Source of the DNA: a bacterium HR37 | GTDB taxonomy: Bacteria; Desulfobacterota_D; UBA1144; Nemesobacterales; CSP1-2 | Assembly (NCBI GenBank): GCA_002898375.1 | Contig: BEIN01000001.1 | Coordinates: 248,001 to 312,000, forward strand | Length of the DNA: 64,000 nucleotides | Direction: 5' to 3' | Shown: one piece after another, positions 56,725 to 64,000 of the stretch | Layout of the letters: each line of letters opens with the position of its first letter | Numbering within the stretch: position 1 is the first letter of the stretch | Program-made: the position numbers and the translations under genes | The notes under the pieces: model-generated | The model's input: the letters and a program-made list of their open reading frames with translations, nothing else | Told to the model about the DNA's origin: nothing | Databases searched by the model: none

Positions 56725-57696
56725 TCACACAAGGTGACATGAAACCGCATGATGTGAACTAACATACCTTAAAGCAGGTTCTTCCCTCCTACACCTCTCA
56801 ACAGCTATGGGGCACCTTGTGTGGAATCTGCATCCCGAAGGAGGACTAACAGGGCTTGGAATATCACCCGGAAGAACGATTCTTTTTTTCCTTACTGAGG
56901 GATCTGGAACCGGAACGGAGGAAAGAAGTGCCTTTGTATACGGATGAAGAGGATTTTTAAAAAGCTCTTCAACCTCTGCAAGCTCAACTATTTTACCAAG
57001 GTACATCACTGCAACCCTATTGCTAATGTGCCTTATAACTCTTAAATCGTGCGATATAAAAAGATAGGTAAGATTAAACTCTTCCTGAAGAGCAAGTAAA
57101 AGGTTTATTATTTGAGCCTGGACAGAAACATCAAGAGCAGACACAGGCTCATCACAAACTACAAACCTGGGCCTTACTGCAAGTGCACGTGCTATTGCAA
57201 TCCTCTGACGCTGACCTCCACTGAACTCGTGAGGATAGCGGAAAAGGGCATCCTCTCTTATACCCACGGTGCTAAGAAGCCTCTTAACCTCCTCTCTTAT
57301 ATCCTTTTTGGGGACGATTCCGTGTATTACCAAACCCTCACCCACTATGTCCTCAACTCTCATCCGTGGATTAAGAGAGCTGTAAGGATCCTGAAAGATA
57401 ATCTGCATCTCCCTGCGAAGACGCCTCATCTCTCTAGAGTTTAGATTGGTAATGTTGTGCCCATCAAAAACTATCTCCCCACCTGTAGGCTTTATAAGCC
57501 TTATTATGGTCTTTCCAAGCGTTGTTTTTCCGCATCCACTTTCTCCAACCAGACCCAGGGTTTCTCCCTTAAGTATATTAAGGCTAACCCCATCTATAGC
57601 CTTTACAAAGTTTGTAACCCTTGCAAAAAAACCGGTTCTTACAGGGAAGTATTTCTTTAAATTGGTTACCCTGACAAGCTCCACCTGGCTCATCAA
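56725..57696 (-). CDS. oppF: peptide ABC transporter ATPase, OppF type
   Basis: An ATP-binding subunit of a peptide importer, 323 residues. Walker A is [13 protein letters not shown], the signature is [15 protein letters not shown], and Walker B is [12 protein letters not shown]. The C-terminal Opp/Dpp extension has [14 protein letters not shown], a Cys cluster typical of these subunits. The start overlaps the oppD end by 4 bases. It is the last gene of the Opp operon and is followed by 79 bases before the fab operon. Confidence 0.93.
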   Translation of the reverse strand: MMSQVELVRVTNLKKYFPVRTGFFARVTNFVKAIDGVSLNILKGETLGLVGESGCGKTTLGKTIIRLIKPTGGEIVFDGHNITNLNSREMRRLRREMQIIFQDPYSSLNPRMRVEDIVGEGLVIHGIVPKKDIREEVKRLLSTVGIREDALFRYPHEFSGGQRQRIAIARALAVRPRFVVCDEPVSALDVSVQAQIINLLLALQEEFNLTYLFISHDLRVIRHISNRVAVMYLGKIVELAEVEELFKNPLHPYTKALLSSVPVPDPSVRKKRIVLPGDIPSPVSPPSGCRFHTRCPIAVERCRREEPALRYVSSHHAVSCHLV

Positions 57697-58688
57697 TTTC
57701 CCTGTCCCACCTCCTCCGCTCTAAAACACAGAGAAAAGTGCCCGTTATCAAACTCAACAACCGGGGGTTCTAAAACCTTGCACTTGTCTATAACCATAGA
57801 ACACCTATCCTGAAACCTACAGCCTTTTGGAAAATTTAAAGGACTCGGAACCATCCCTGGTATAGCCCTTAACTTTTTTCTTGTATCATGTAAACCTGGT
57901 ATGGATTCCATAAGCCCAACAGTATAAGGATGACGTGGGTTGTTAAAAAGCTCAACCGTTAAGGCGTGTTCCACCATCTTTCCAGCATACATAACATAAA
58001 CCTCATCCGCAATCTCAGCCACGATACCGAGATCATGGGTGATCAGAAGAATTGACATACCCATCGTCTCCTTAAGTTCGTTAAGCAGTTCCAATATACC
58101 TGCCTGTATGGTTACATCTAGTGCGGTTGTGGGTTCATCCGCAATGAGAAGCTCCGGATTACAAGAGAGAGCCATTGCAATCATAACCCTCTGGCACATT
58201 CCCCCACTTAACTCATGAGGATAGCTATTTAGCCTTTTTTCTGGCTCCGGAATCTTTACAAGCCTTAGAAGCTCTATAACCCGCTCTCTCTCCTCCTTTC
58301 TGGAAACCCTGTTATGGGTTCTAATAGCCTCTCCTATCTGCTCACCTACCGTAAAAACGGGATTAAGGGAACTTATAGGTTCCTGAAAGATCATGGATAT
58401 TCTGTTTCCACGAATCGCTCTCATCTGCCTGTCCGATAGCTTAAGTAAATCCATACCGTTAAAGACTATCTCTCCTCCTTCTATCTTTCCAGGAGGTTCA
58501 GGAATAAGCCTCATTACAGAAAGCGCAGTTACGGTTTTTCCACAACCACTTTCACCCACTATCCCCACTGTTGATCTTTCAGGCACAGATATTGAAACAC
58601 CACTTACAACCTCAACCCACCCCTGGTTGCTAAAGAAAGAAACCCTAAGGTCCTTTATCTCAAGAATATTTCTCATATTAAAGCACAC
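57693..58688 (-). CDS. oppD: peptide ABC transporter ATPase, OppD type
   Basis: The partner ATPase, 331 residues. Walker [14 protein letters not shown], signature [15 protein letters not shown] and Walker [13 protein letters not shown] are present. The Opp-specific tail has [14 protein letters not shown]. The pairing of SGGMCQRV in OppD and SGGQRQRI in OppF is the normal asymmetry. It lies 10 bases after oppC. Confidence 0.93.
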   Translation of the reverse strand: MCFNMRNILEIKDLRVSFFSNQGWVEVVSGVSISVPERSTVGIVGESGCGKTVTALSVMRLIPEPPGKIEGGEIVFNGMDLLKLSDRQMRAIRGNRISMIFQEPISSLNPVFTVGEQIGEAIRTHNRVSRKEERERVIELLRLVKIPEPEKRLNSYPHELSGGMCQRVMIAMALSCNPELLIADEPTTALDVTIQAGILELLNELKETMGMSILLITHDLGIVAEIADEVYVMYAGKMVEHALTVELFNNPRHPYTVGLMESIPGLHDTRKKLRAIPGMVPSPLNFPKGCRFQDRCSMVIDKCKVLEPPVVEFDNGHFSLCFRAEEVGQGN

Positions 58689-58698
58689 CCACCTAGGT

Positions 58699-59712
58699 TT
58701 ACCTCGATTTTAACTTTGGATCCATAGCATTTCTAAAGCCCTCACCAACAAGATTAAAAGCAGTTACAGTCATAAAAATTGCCATACCTGGAAACAGAAC
58801 AAGCCACCAAGCAAAATCCACATATCTTTGAGATTGGGATAACAACTCACCCCAGCTAGGGTTGGGTGGGGGTACTCCAAACCCAAGGAAGCTCAAGGCA
58901 GATTCCACAAGAATAGCACCTGCAACACCAAAAGTTGCAGCAACAAGTACAGGAGCAAGAGCATTTGGCAGTATGTGTTTTATCATAACCCTTAGATCAC
59001 CTCCACCAAGTGCAATAGCAGCTTCAACAAAACTGTACTCTCTTAGCTTTAAAAACTCACCCCTTACCAACCTTGCAATTCCAGTCCAACCAGTTGCTCC
59101 AATAACAATCATTATGTTGTATATACTTGGATCTCTAAAGGCTAGAATTGTAAGGATCAAAAAGAAAACCGGAAAGGTAATCATTACCTCAAAAATCCTT
59201 GAAATGATAAAGTCAACGATCCCTCCATAATAACCTGCTATCCCACCCATGAAGATTCCTATAAGCAAGGCTATACCAACAGAGACAAAACCTATAGAGA
59301 GAGAGACCTTTGTTCCATGTATCATGCGACTTAACACATCTCTTCCCCTGTCATCTGTTCCAAAGAGATGTTCCCTGGAAGGTGGAGAAAGAACTGAAAG
59401 AAGATCATACTCGGTAGGACTGTATCTTATGGGAGGGAACACGGCAAAATCTCCCTCTTTAAGGTTCTCTGCCAATTCCTTAAAGTCAACGGCATAAAAC
59501 TCCCTGTATTCAAAGATCGCAGGAAAGTAAATCTTGCCATTCCATCTAAGCACAATAGGATTGCTACCAGCAAGAAGATCATCAAATATAGCCACTCCAA
59601 CGAGCACAAGGATAAAGCAAAGTGCCACTACAGCCAGCTTATCTTTTTTAAACTCCCTCCACACTCCAGACCAATAACCATGGTAGTCACCTTTATAAGT
59701 TCCTAAGGACAT
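58699..59712 (-). CDS. oppC: peptide ABC transporter permease, OppC/YejE type
   Basis: An integral permease of 337 residues with a cytoplasmic EAA loop (EAAIALGGGDLRVMIKHILPNAL). A first membrane helix (about residues 24-45) is followed by a periplasmic insertion of about 85 residues: IYFPAIFEY, AVFPPIRYSPTEYDLL, then HLFGTDDRGRDVLSRM. The long insertion with PPIRYSP resembles YejE, the microcin C importer permease, more than plain OppC. Five further helices follow. It abuts oppB with no gap. Confidence 0.9.
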   Translation of the reverse strand: MSLGTYKGDYHGYWSGVWREFKKDKLAVVALCFILVLVGVAIFDDLLAGSNPIVLRWNGKIYFPAIFEYREFYAVDFKELAENLKEGDFAVFPPIRYSPTEYDLLSVLSPPSREHLFGTDDRGRDVLSRMIHGTKVSLSIGFVSVGIALLIGIFMGGIAGYYGGIVDFIISRIFEVMITFPVFFLILTILAFRDPSIYNIMIVIGATGWTGIARLVRGEFLKLREYSFVEAAIALGGGDLRVMIKHILPNALAPVLVAATFGVAGAILVESALSFLGFGVPPPNPSWGELLSQSQRYVDFAWWLVLFPGMAIFMTVTAFNLVGEGFRNAMDPKLKSR

Positions 59713-60726
59713 TTATCCCTTTCTCTCCTCAAACGAGATCCTTGGGTCAACCAAGACGTAAGCAAGATCAGAAAGCAGAATCCCCACCAATGTAAGGAAA
59801 GCAGATATTGTAGCAATTGCCATTATAACGGGATAGTCCCTAGAGAGCACCGCTTCAAAACCGAGTTGCCCTATTCCCGGTATGGAGAATATGTTTTCTA
59901 TTATAACACTACCCCCTATCATAGCAGGAAGAACAGAAGCAACAAGTGTAATTATAGGGATAAGAGAATTCCTTAGTGCATGTTTAAATATAACCTTAGA
60001 CTCAGGAAGTCCCTTTGCCCTAGCTGTTCGTATAAAGTCTTCTCTCAGTACCTCAAGTAAGCTTCCTTTCTGATAGCGAGAAAGATAGGCTAAATCCCCG
60101 TAGGTTAAGCAAATCACAGGAAGCGTGATGTGCCATAGGAAGTCAACCACCCTCTTAAGGAAAGGAAAGCCCTCAGCACCTGGGGATAGAATCCCGTATA
60201 TGGGAAAGACATCCCAAAACTCTCCTCCTCCCAAAAAATATATAAGTACAACAGCAAGCCAGAAACTCGGAATAGAGTAGAGAGCGAAAAGAACAAATGT
60301 GATTGCTCTTTCGACTAGGCTTCCGTGTCTCACAGCAGAGTATACCCCTAAAGGAATTGATATTAGGTATACGAGAAATATAGAAATCAGGTTAAGAGAT
60401 AAGGTAACTGGCAATCTTTCCGCTATCTTCTCCATAACCGGACGATGGTCCTTATAGGAACGACCAAAATCAAGGGTAAAAACACGTTTTAACCATATCC
60501 AGTAACGCACATATATGGGTTTGTCCAACCCGTATAGTTTCTTGGTTTGCTCAATAATCTCCTGGGTAATAGCCTCTGCCTTTATCCCCTCACCAAATTG
60601 AACCTTTCTAGAGATCGGATTACCAGGAGCAAGCTGAATTACGAAAAACGTGATAAGGGTAATTCCAAGAAGCGTAGGTATAAGCAAAATCAACCGTTTA
60701 AGTATGTAGTTTCTCATATTTACCAC
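59713..60726 (-). CDS. oppB: peptide ABC transporter permease, OppB type
   Basis: The other permease, 337 residues with six membrane helices. The start is MRNYILKRLILLIPTLLGITLITFF, a very typical OppB/DppB opening. The EAA loop reads RTARAKGLPESKVIFKHALRNSLIP. It directly precedes oppC and follows oppA by 22 bases. The operon order A-B-C-D-F is standard for peptide importers. Confidence 0.93.
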   Translation of the reverse strand: MVNMRNYILKRLILLIPTLLGITLITFFVIQLAPGNPISRKVQFGEGIKAEAITQEIIEQTKKLYGLDKPIYVRYWIWLKRVFTLDFGRSYKDHRPVMEKIAERLPVTLSLNLISIFLVYLISIPLGVYSAVRHGSLVERAITFVLFALYSIPSFWLAVVLIYFLGGGEFWDVFPIYGILSPGAEGFPFLKRVVDFLWHITLPVICLTYGDLAYLSRYQKGSLLEVLREDFIRTARAKGLPESKVIFKHALRNSLIPIITLVASVLPAMIGGSVIIENIFSIPGIGQLGFEAVLSRDYPVIMAIATISAFLTLVGILLSDLAYVLVDPRISFEERKG

Positions 60727-60748
60727 TCAAACAGAGATTAGAGTTTAT

Positions 60749-62425
60749 TCAATAGATTAGAGCCAATTTCTCCCTATACTTTTGAAAAGGTAACGGAACA
60801 TACCACTCAAGTGGATCAATACCCAGGGGATAAACCTTTACCCCTCTAAACCGCTTATGAAGAGCAACAGTTGATTTACGACAGAAAAGAAATGTGTATG
60901 GTTGTTCCTCATGGATTATCCTTGCAAGTTTTCTAAATAATCTAACCCTCTTTGCTTTATCAAACTCTTTTCGTGCCTGTTCCATTATTCTGTCAGCCTC
61001 ATCGTTTTTAAACCCAACAAAGTTCGATCCCCTCTCAGCCTGAGAAGAATGCCACACCTGATAGGGATCAGACTCAACCCCCATGGACCAAGCAAGCGTT
61101 ACAGCATCAAATCTTCTTTCCTCAAGATGCTTAACAAAAACTGCCCATTCAAGCCTTCTTATCCTCATTCTTATCCCAACCTTCTTAAGTTCTTCCTCCA
61201 GTATAGTGGCTATTTGCTCAGCAGTTATGGAACCACTTGGTATCAGAAATTCAAATTCGAATTTTACCCCATCCTTATCCCTGATTCCATCGCCATCATG
61301 ATCAACCCAGCCCGCCTCATCCAGAAGCTTTTTTGCCTCCACGGGATCATAGGGATATGGCTTTATCGAGTGATCATATTCAGGACTGTATATGTAGAAA
61401 GGATTGGTAACGATTTCCCCCAGGTTATAGAGGATCTTCTCCAGTATCAGTTCTCTGTTTACAAGATGTGTCATTGCCCTTCTTACCCTTTTATCCGAGA
61501 AAAAAGGTCTTCTTGTATTCCAGCCTATATAGCTGTAGTTTGGGGTAAAGTAGCTTAACTTCCTAAAGTTCTTCTTAAAGCGTTGTGAAGAGGTCTGCCT
61601 TGCCCACTGTATAGGGGTAAGGCCTGTAAGGTCTATTTCCTCCCGTTTAAGCACCTGAAGAGCCACGGTAGGATCACTTATGATCTTAAACACTATCCTT
61701 TTTATGTAAGGCTTTTTACCCCAATAATCTTCGTTTCTATCAAGAATTATCTCCTCCCCGGTGTTCCATCTAACAAACCTGTAGGGGCCAGTTCCAATAG
61801 GGGCTCTTCCCGCGGGATTGGTATTAAAATCGCCTTTCTCAAACACGTGTTTTGGTACTATAGGGATTCCTCCACAAAACTCAAGAGCCAGAAAATAAGG
61901 CTTGGAATAAGAGCACCTAACAGTGTAATCATCGATAGCCTCTATGCTCCTAATGTCTTTGTAATATGCCCTAAGGTGGGGAGCATCCACCTCGGGATCC
62001 ATTATCTTCTCATAAGAGAAGACAACATCATGAGCCGTAAAAGGGTATCCATCATGCCATTTAACCCCTCTTCTTAGATGAAAAGTAAAGGTAAGTTTAT
62101 CTTCAGATACTTCCCATGACTCCGCAAGAAGGGGAACAATCTCAAGGGTTTTGTTATCCCTTTTTACAAGGGTTTCGTATATCTTCCCACTGTTTACTAT
62201 AGACTCGTAGGCATCGGTTGCTGTAATCGGATTTAGTGTACCGGGCTCTGCTCCTAAATTATATATAAGCCAGTCTCCCTCAGCCGGCTCCAGATTAACA
62301 CCATCTAAATAAGCCTCCTCCCCAGAAACACCTTCGCTCTCATTTGACCCACCACAGGAGACAATAACAGATAAGAAAAGAACAAAAGACAGATTTAAAG
62401 CCCAGATACCGTATACCCTTAACAT
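60749..62425 (-). CDS. oppA: peptide-binding lipoprotein, OppA/DppA family
   Basis: The solute-binding receptor of the importer (SBP family 5), about 558 residues. A hydrophobic signal (WALNLSFVLFLSVIVSC) ends in a lipobox-like VSC. NLGAEPGTLNPITATDAYE, FHLRRGVKWHDGYPFTAHDVVFSYE and IGTGPYRFVRW are the family signatures. YPYDPVEAKKLLDEAGW is followed by DHDGDGIRDKDG, a calcium-loop-like insertion. ATG 62425 is preferred; TTG 62452 would overlap the SPFH gene. The cargo is not predictable, though YejE-like permease features suggest modified peptides. Confidence 0.9.
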   Translation of the reverse strand: MLRVYGIWALNLSFVLFLSVIVSCGGSNESEGVSGEEAYLDGVNLEPAEGDWLIYNLGAEPGTLNPITATDAYESIVNSGKIYETLVKRDNKTLEIVPLLAESWEVSEDKLTFTFHLRRGVKWHDGYPFTAHDVVFSYEKIMDPEVDAPHLRAYYKDIRSIEAIDDYTVRCSYSKPYFLALEFCGGIPIVPKHVFEKGDFNTNPAGRAPIGTGPYRFVRWNTGEEIILDRNEDYWGKKPYIKRIVFKIISDPTVALQVLKREEIDLTGLTPIQWARQTSSQRFKKNFRKLSYFTPNYSYIGWNTRRPFFSDKRVRRAMTHLVNRELILEKILYNLGEIVTNPFYIYSPEYDHSIKPYPYDPVEAKKLLDEAGWVDHDGDGIRDKDGVKFEFEFLIPSGSITAEQIATILEEELKKVGIRMRIRRLEWAVFVKHLEERRFDAVTLAWSMGVESDPYQVWHSSQAERGSNFVGFKNDEADRIMEQARKEFDKAKRVRLFRKLARIIHEEQPYTFLFCRKSTVALHKRFRGVKVYPLGIDPLEWYVPLPFQKYREKLALIY

Positions 62426-62432
62426 CACCGAA

Positions 62433-63182
62433 TCACTTTGAACCTTTTTCAAAAAAAGGTCTAAGAAGGTCTAGGGGAATCGGAAAAACTATCGTTGAGT
62501 TTCTCTCAGATGCCACCTCAGTAAGGGTCTGCAAAAACCTAAGCTGAAGGGACATTGGATTCTGTGACAGAATAGCAGATGCCTCTGCAAGTCTGGTTGC
62601 AGCTTGATATTCCCCCTCAGCGCTTATAACCTTTGCACGTCTTTCCCTTTCGGCCTCTGCCTGGCGAGCCATTGCACGTTGCATCTCCTGAGGCAGGTCA
62701 ACGTACTTGATCTCAACAAGGGAAACCTTTATGCCCCACGGATCCGTATGCTTATCCAAAACCTCCTGGATGTGAACATTTAACTTCTCCCTTTCAGAGA
62801 GAAGCTCATCAAGCTCCACCTGTCCGAGTATACTTCTAAGGGTAGTCTGAGCGAGCTGGGAGGTTGCGTAAAGGTAGTTTTCTACCTGAATCACAGCCTT
62901 TATTGGATCAACAACCCTAAAATAAACAACAGCATTGACCTTAACGGAGACATTATCCTTGGTGATAACATCCTGAGGGGGAACATCCATCGTTATTACC
63001 CTAAGGCCAATCCTTACCATCTTATCTACCCCAGGGATGATCCACGTAATACCTGGACCTCGCGGATCAATTACCCTTCCCAACCTAAATACCACACCCC
63101 GTTCGTACTCGTTTAATACCTTTATTCCCGAGAGTATAAAAAGTATCACAAAGGCTATAAATATAAGAACAGGACCTGACAT
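62433..63182 (-). CDS. SPFH/stomatin-like membrane protein (slipin)
   Basis: A 249-residue membrane scaffold protein. One N-terminal helix ([16 protein letters not shown]) is followed by the SPFH domain: [14 protein letters not shown], then [33 protein letters not shown]. Coiled-coil [28 protein letters not shown] follows. This is the slipin p-stomatin type that pairs with an NfeD membrane protease. Its gene follows the NfeD gene by 20 bases, the standard operon. The oppA ATG lies 7 bases after its stop, so opp may be read through from it. Confidence 0.93.
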   Translation of the reverse strand: MSGPVLIFIAFVILFILSGIKVLNEYERGVVFRLGRVIDPRGPGITWIIPGVDKMVRIGLRVITMDVPPQDVITKDNVSVKVNAVVYFRVVDPIKAVIQVENYLYATSQLAQTTLRSILGQVELDELLSEREKLNVHIQEVLDKHTDPWGIKVSLVEIKYVDLPQEMQRAMARQAEAERERRAKVISAEGEYQAATRLAEASAILSQNPMSLQLRFLQTLTEVASERNSTIVFPIPLDLLRPFFEKGSK

Positions 63183-63202
63183 AATTCCTTCCTCCTTTTA
63201 GT

Positions 63203-64000
63203 CTAAGCTTTTTTCACCTTCAACCTGAAGTTATCACCAACCTTGACAACCCTTACCTTTTCACCTTTGCTGATTTTACTTTCACTTTCAGCATCCCAGT
63301 ACTCCCCCTGAACAAAAATCTTTCCGGTTGTATCTATATCGGTTATCGCTATCCCCTCTTTGTCAATTAGCCCCTCAAACCCCACAGTTGCACGCAGACG
63401 CTGTGCCTTTACAAGCTGATACGCAACAAAAAGGAAAAAAAGCCCCACAGCAAGGGTTGCAGCAACCACAACATCAAATCCAACTCTTACATCGGATTCT
63501 GGAGTGTCAAAGAGAAGAAGAGCTCCGAGTATAAAGCTTATAACCCCACCGACACCAAGCACCCCAAAGCTTGTTATGTAGATCTCAGCTATAAAGAGCA
63601 GAAGAGAAAGCACAAGCAGGGCCAGTCCAGCGTAATTAAAGGGAAGGATCTGAAGGGAGACAAGGCCAAGAAGCAGGCATATTGCACCTGCAACCCCCGG
63701 AAAAATCAAACCGGGATTATAAAACTCTATAAGAAGCCCAAGAGAACCCAGTGAGATCAACAAGAATGCAATATCCGGAGTACTTAGAGTATCTATTAGC
63801 TTTTGCTTAAAATTCATCTCCATTCTCTCTACAACTGCCCCTTTCGTACGAAGTACCTTTTTTCCTTCCGGAAGCTCAACCTCACGTCCATCGATCTGGG
63901 CAAGAAGGTCCGTCAGGTTAGGAGCAATAACATCTATTACACGTTTTTTTAAAGCCTCCGTAGCGGTAATTGAAGCACTGTTTCTTACAGCCTCTATTGC
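63203..64000 (-). CDS. NfeD-type membrane serine protease, C-terminal part (partial)
   Basis: The frame runs open to the right edge, so this is the 3' part of a long NfeD (ClpP-class, STOPP) protein. The edge part (IEAVRNSASITATEALKKRVID, then LTDLLAQIDGREV) matches the end of the periplasmic protease domain. The membrane part of about 130 residues follows with four helices and Gly-rich turns (LGVGGVISFILGALLLFD). The C-terminal OB-like NfeD domain reads VGFEGLIDKEGIAITDIDTTGKIFVQGEYWDAESE. NfeD cleaves the C-terminus of partner slipin proteins in archaea. The internal ATG at 63823 is not the true start. It is followed by the slipin gene. Confidence 0.9.
   Translation of the reverse strand, partial: AIEAVRNSASITATEALKKRVIDVIAPNLTDLLAQIDGREVELPEGKKVLRTKGAVVERMEMNFKQKLIDTLSTPDIAFLLISLGSLGLLIEFYNPGLIFPGVAGAICLLLGLVSLQILPFNYAGLALLVLSLLLFIAEIYITSFGVLGVGGVISFILGALLLFDTPESDVRVGFDVVVAATLAVGLFFLFVAYQLVKAQRLRATVGFEGLIDKEGIAITDIDTTGKIFVQGEYWDAESESKISKGEKVRVVKVGDNFRLKVKKA

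Noticed and set aside
63203-63823. Short NfeD protein starting at ATG 63823
   Set aside because: The frame continues upstream to the window edge with sequence matching the end of the ClpP-class protease domain, so it is a long NfeD cut by the edge.

Overview
The window is a dense, moderately AT-rich bacterial chromosome segment. It holds about 61 protein genes and I see no rRNA, tRNA, CRISPR array, transposase or prophage. No stretch without a gene exceeds 300 bases; the longest is 30872-31080, 209 bases. The cell appears Gram-negative: a Pal-type OmpA lipoprotein, several lipobox lipoproteins and an Opp peptide importer with a lipoprotein receptor. A nearly complete oxidative TCA block and a pyruvate carboxylase point to respiratory metabolism. 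The gene mix recalls Deltaproteobacteria-like or deep candidate-phylum Gram-negatives: a PhaR-like regulator, two DnaKs, split MetE beside MetH, and a large-anchor Sdh1-like succinate dehydrogenase. I cannot fix the phylum from sequence reading alone.

Layout. 1-3343 (+): end of ahcY, then xerD, an M50 peptidase, scpA and scpB. 3320-8735: ybeY, a short QueG-like iron-sulfur protein, der, a GT4 glycosyltransferase, a lipoprotein and a PhaR-like regulator. 8814-15463: ilvE, a YdjM-family membrane protein, sppA, pepA, then a three-gene cupredoxin / type III polyketide synthase / isoprenylcysteine-type methyltransferase set. 15482-21953: pyruvate carboxylase, hemB, a DUF4177 protein, an EamA half-transporter, a HAD phosphatase-like protein and a degenerate receiver protein. 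21943-28808 (-): a methionine block (small unknown protein, glyoxalase II-like protein, full-length metH, then MetE as separate N and C halves). 28886-31776 (+): OB-fold-like lipoprotein, threonine synthase, MoaD/ThiS-like carrier ending GGY, and pal.

From 31828 to the end every gene is on the minus strand. In transcription order from the right these are: NfeD protease (partial) - SPFH protein - oppABCDF; yceD - rpmF - fabD - fabG - acpP - fabF - rpiB; acnA - icd - mdh; sdhC - sdhA - sdhB - sucC; a stand-alone dnaK; rpmE and an EF-G paralogue; a gamma carbonic anhydrase and a Ppx/GppA phosphatase; and hrcA - grpE - dnaK - dnaJ, closed by a strong terminator.

How the genes fit together. AhcY with three methionine-synthase polypeptides covers recycling of homocysteine to methionine. 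Pyc feeds oxaloacetate to AcnA-Icd-Mdh-Sdh-SucC. The fab block makes fatty acyl-ACP that could prime the type III polyketide synthase. The heat-shock block is split into an HrcA operon and a solo dnaK with its own leader dyad.

Most worth a second look: the cupredoxin/PKS/methyltransferase trio, the split MetE beside MetH, the MoaD-like carrier with an extra C-terminal Tyr beside thrC, the tail swap between the two DnaKs, sucC without sucD, and repeated tail-to-tail gene overlaps.
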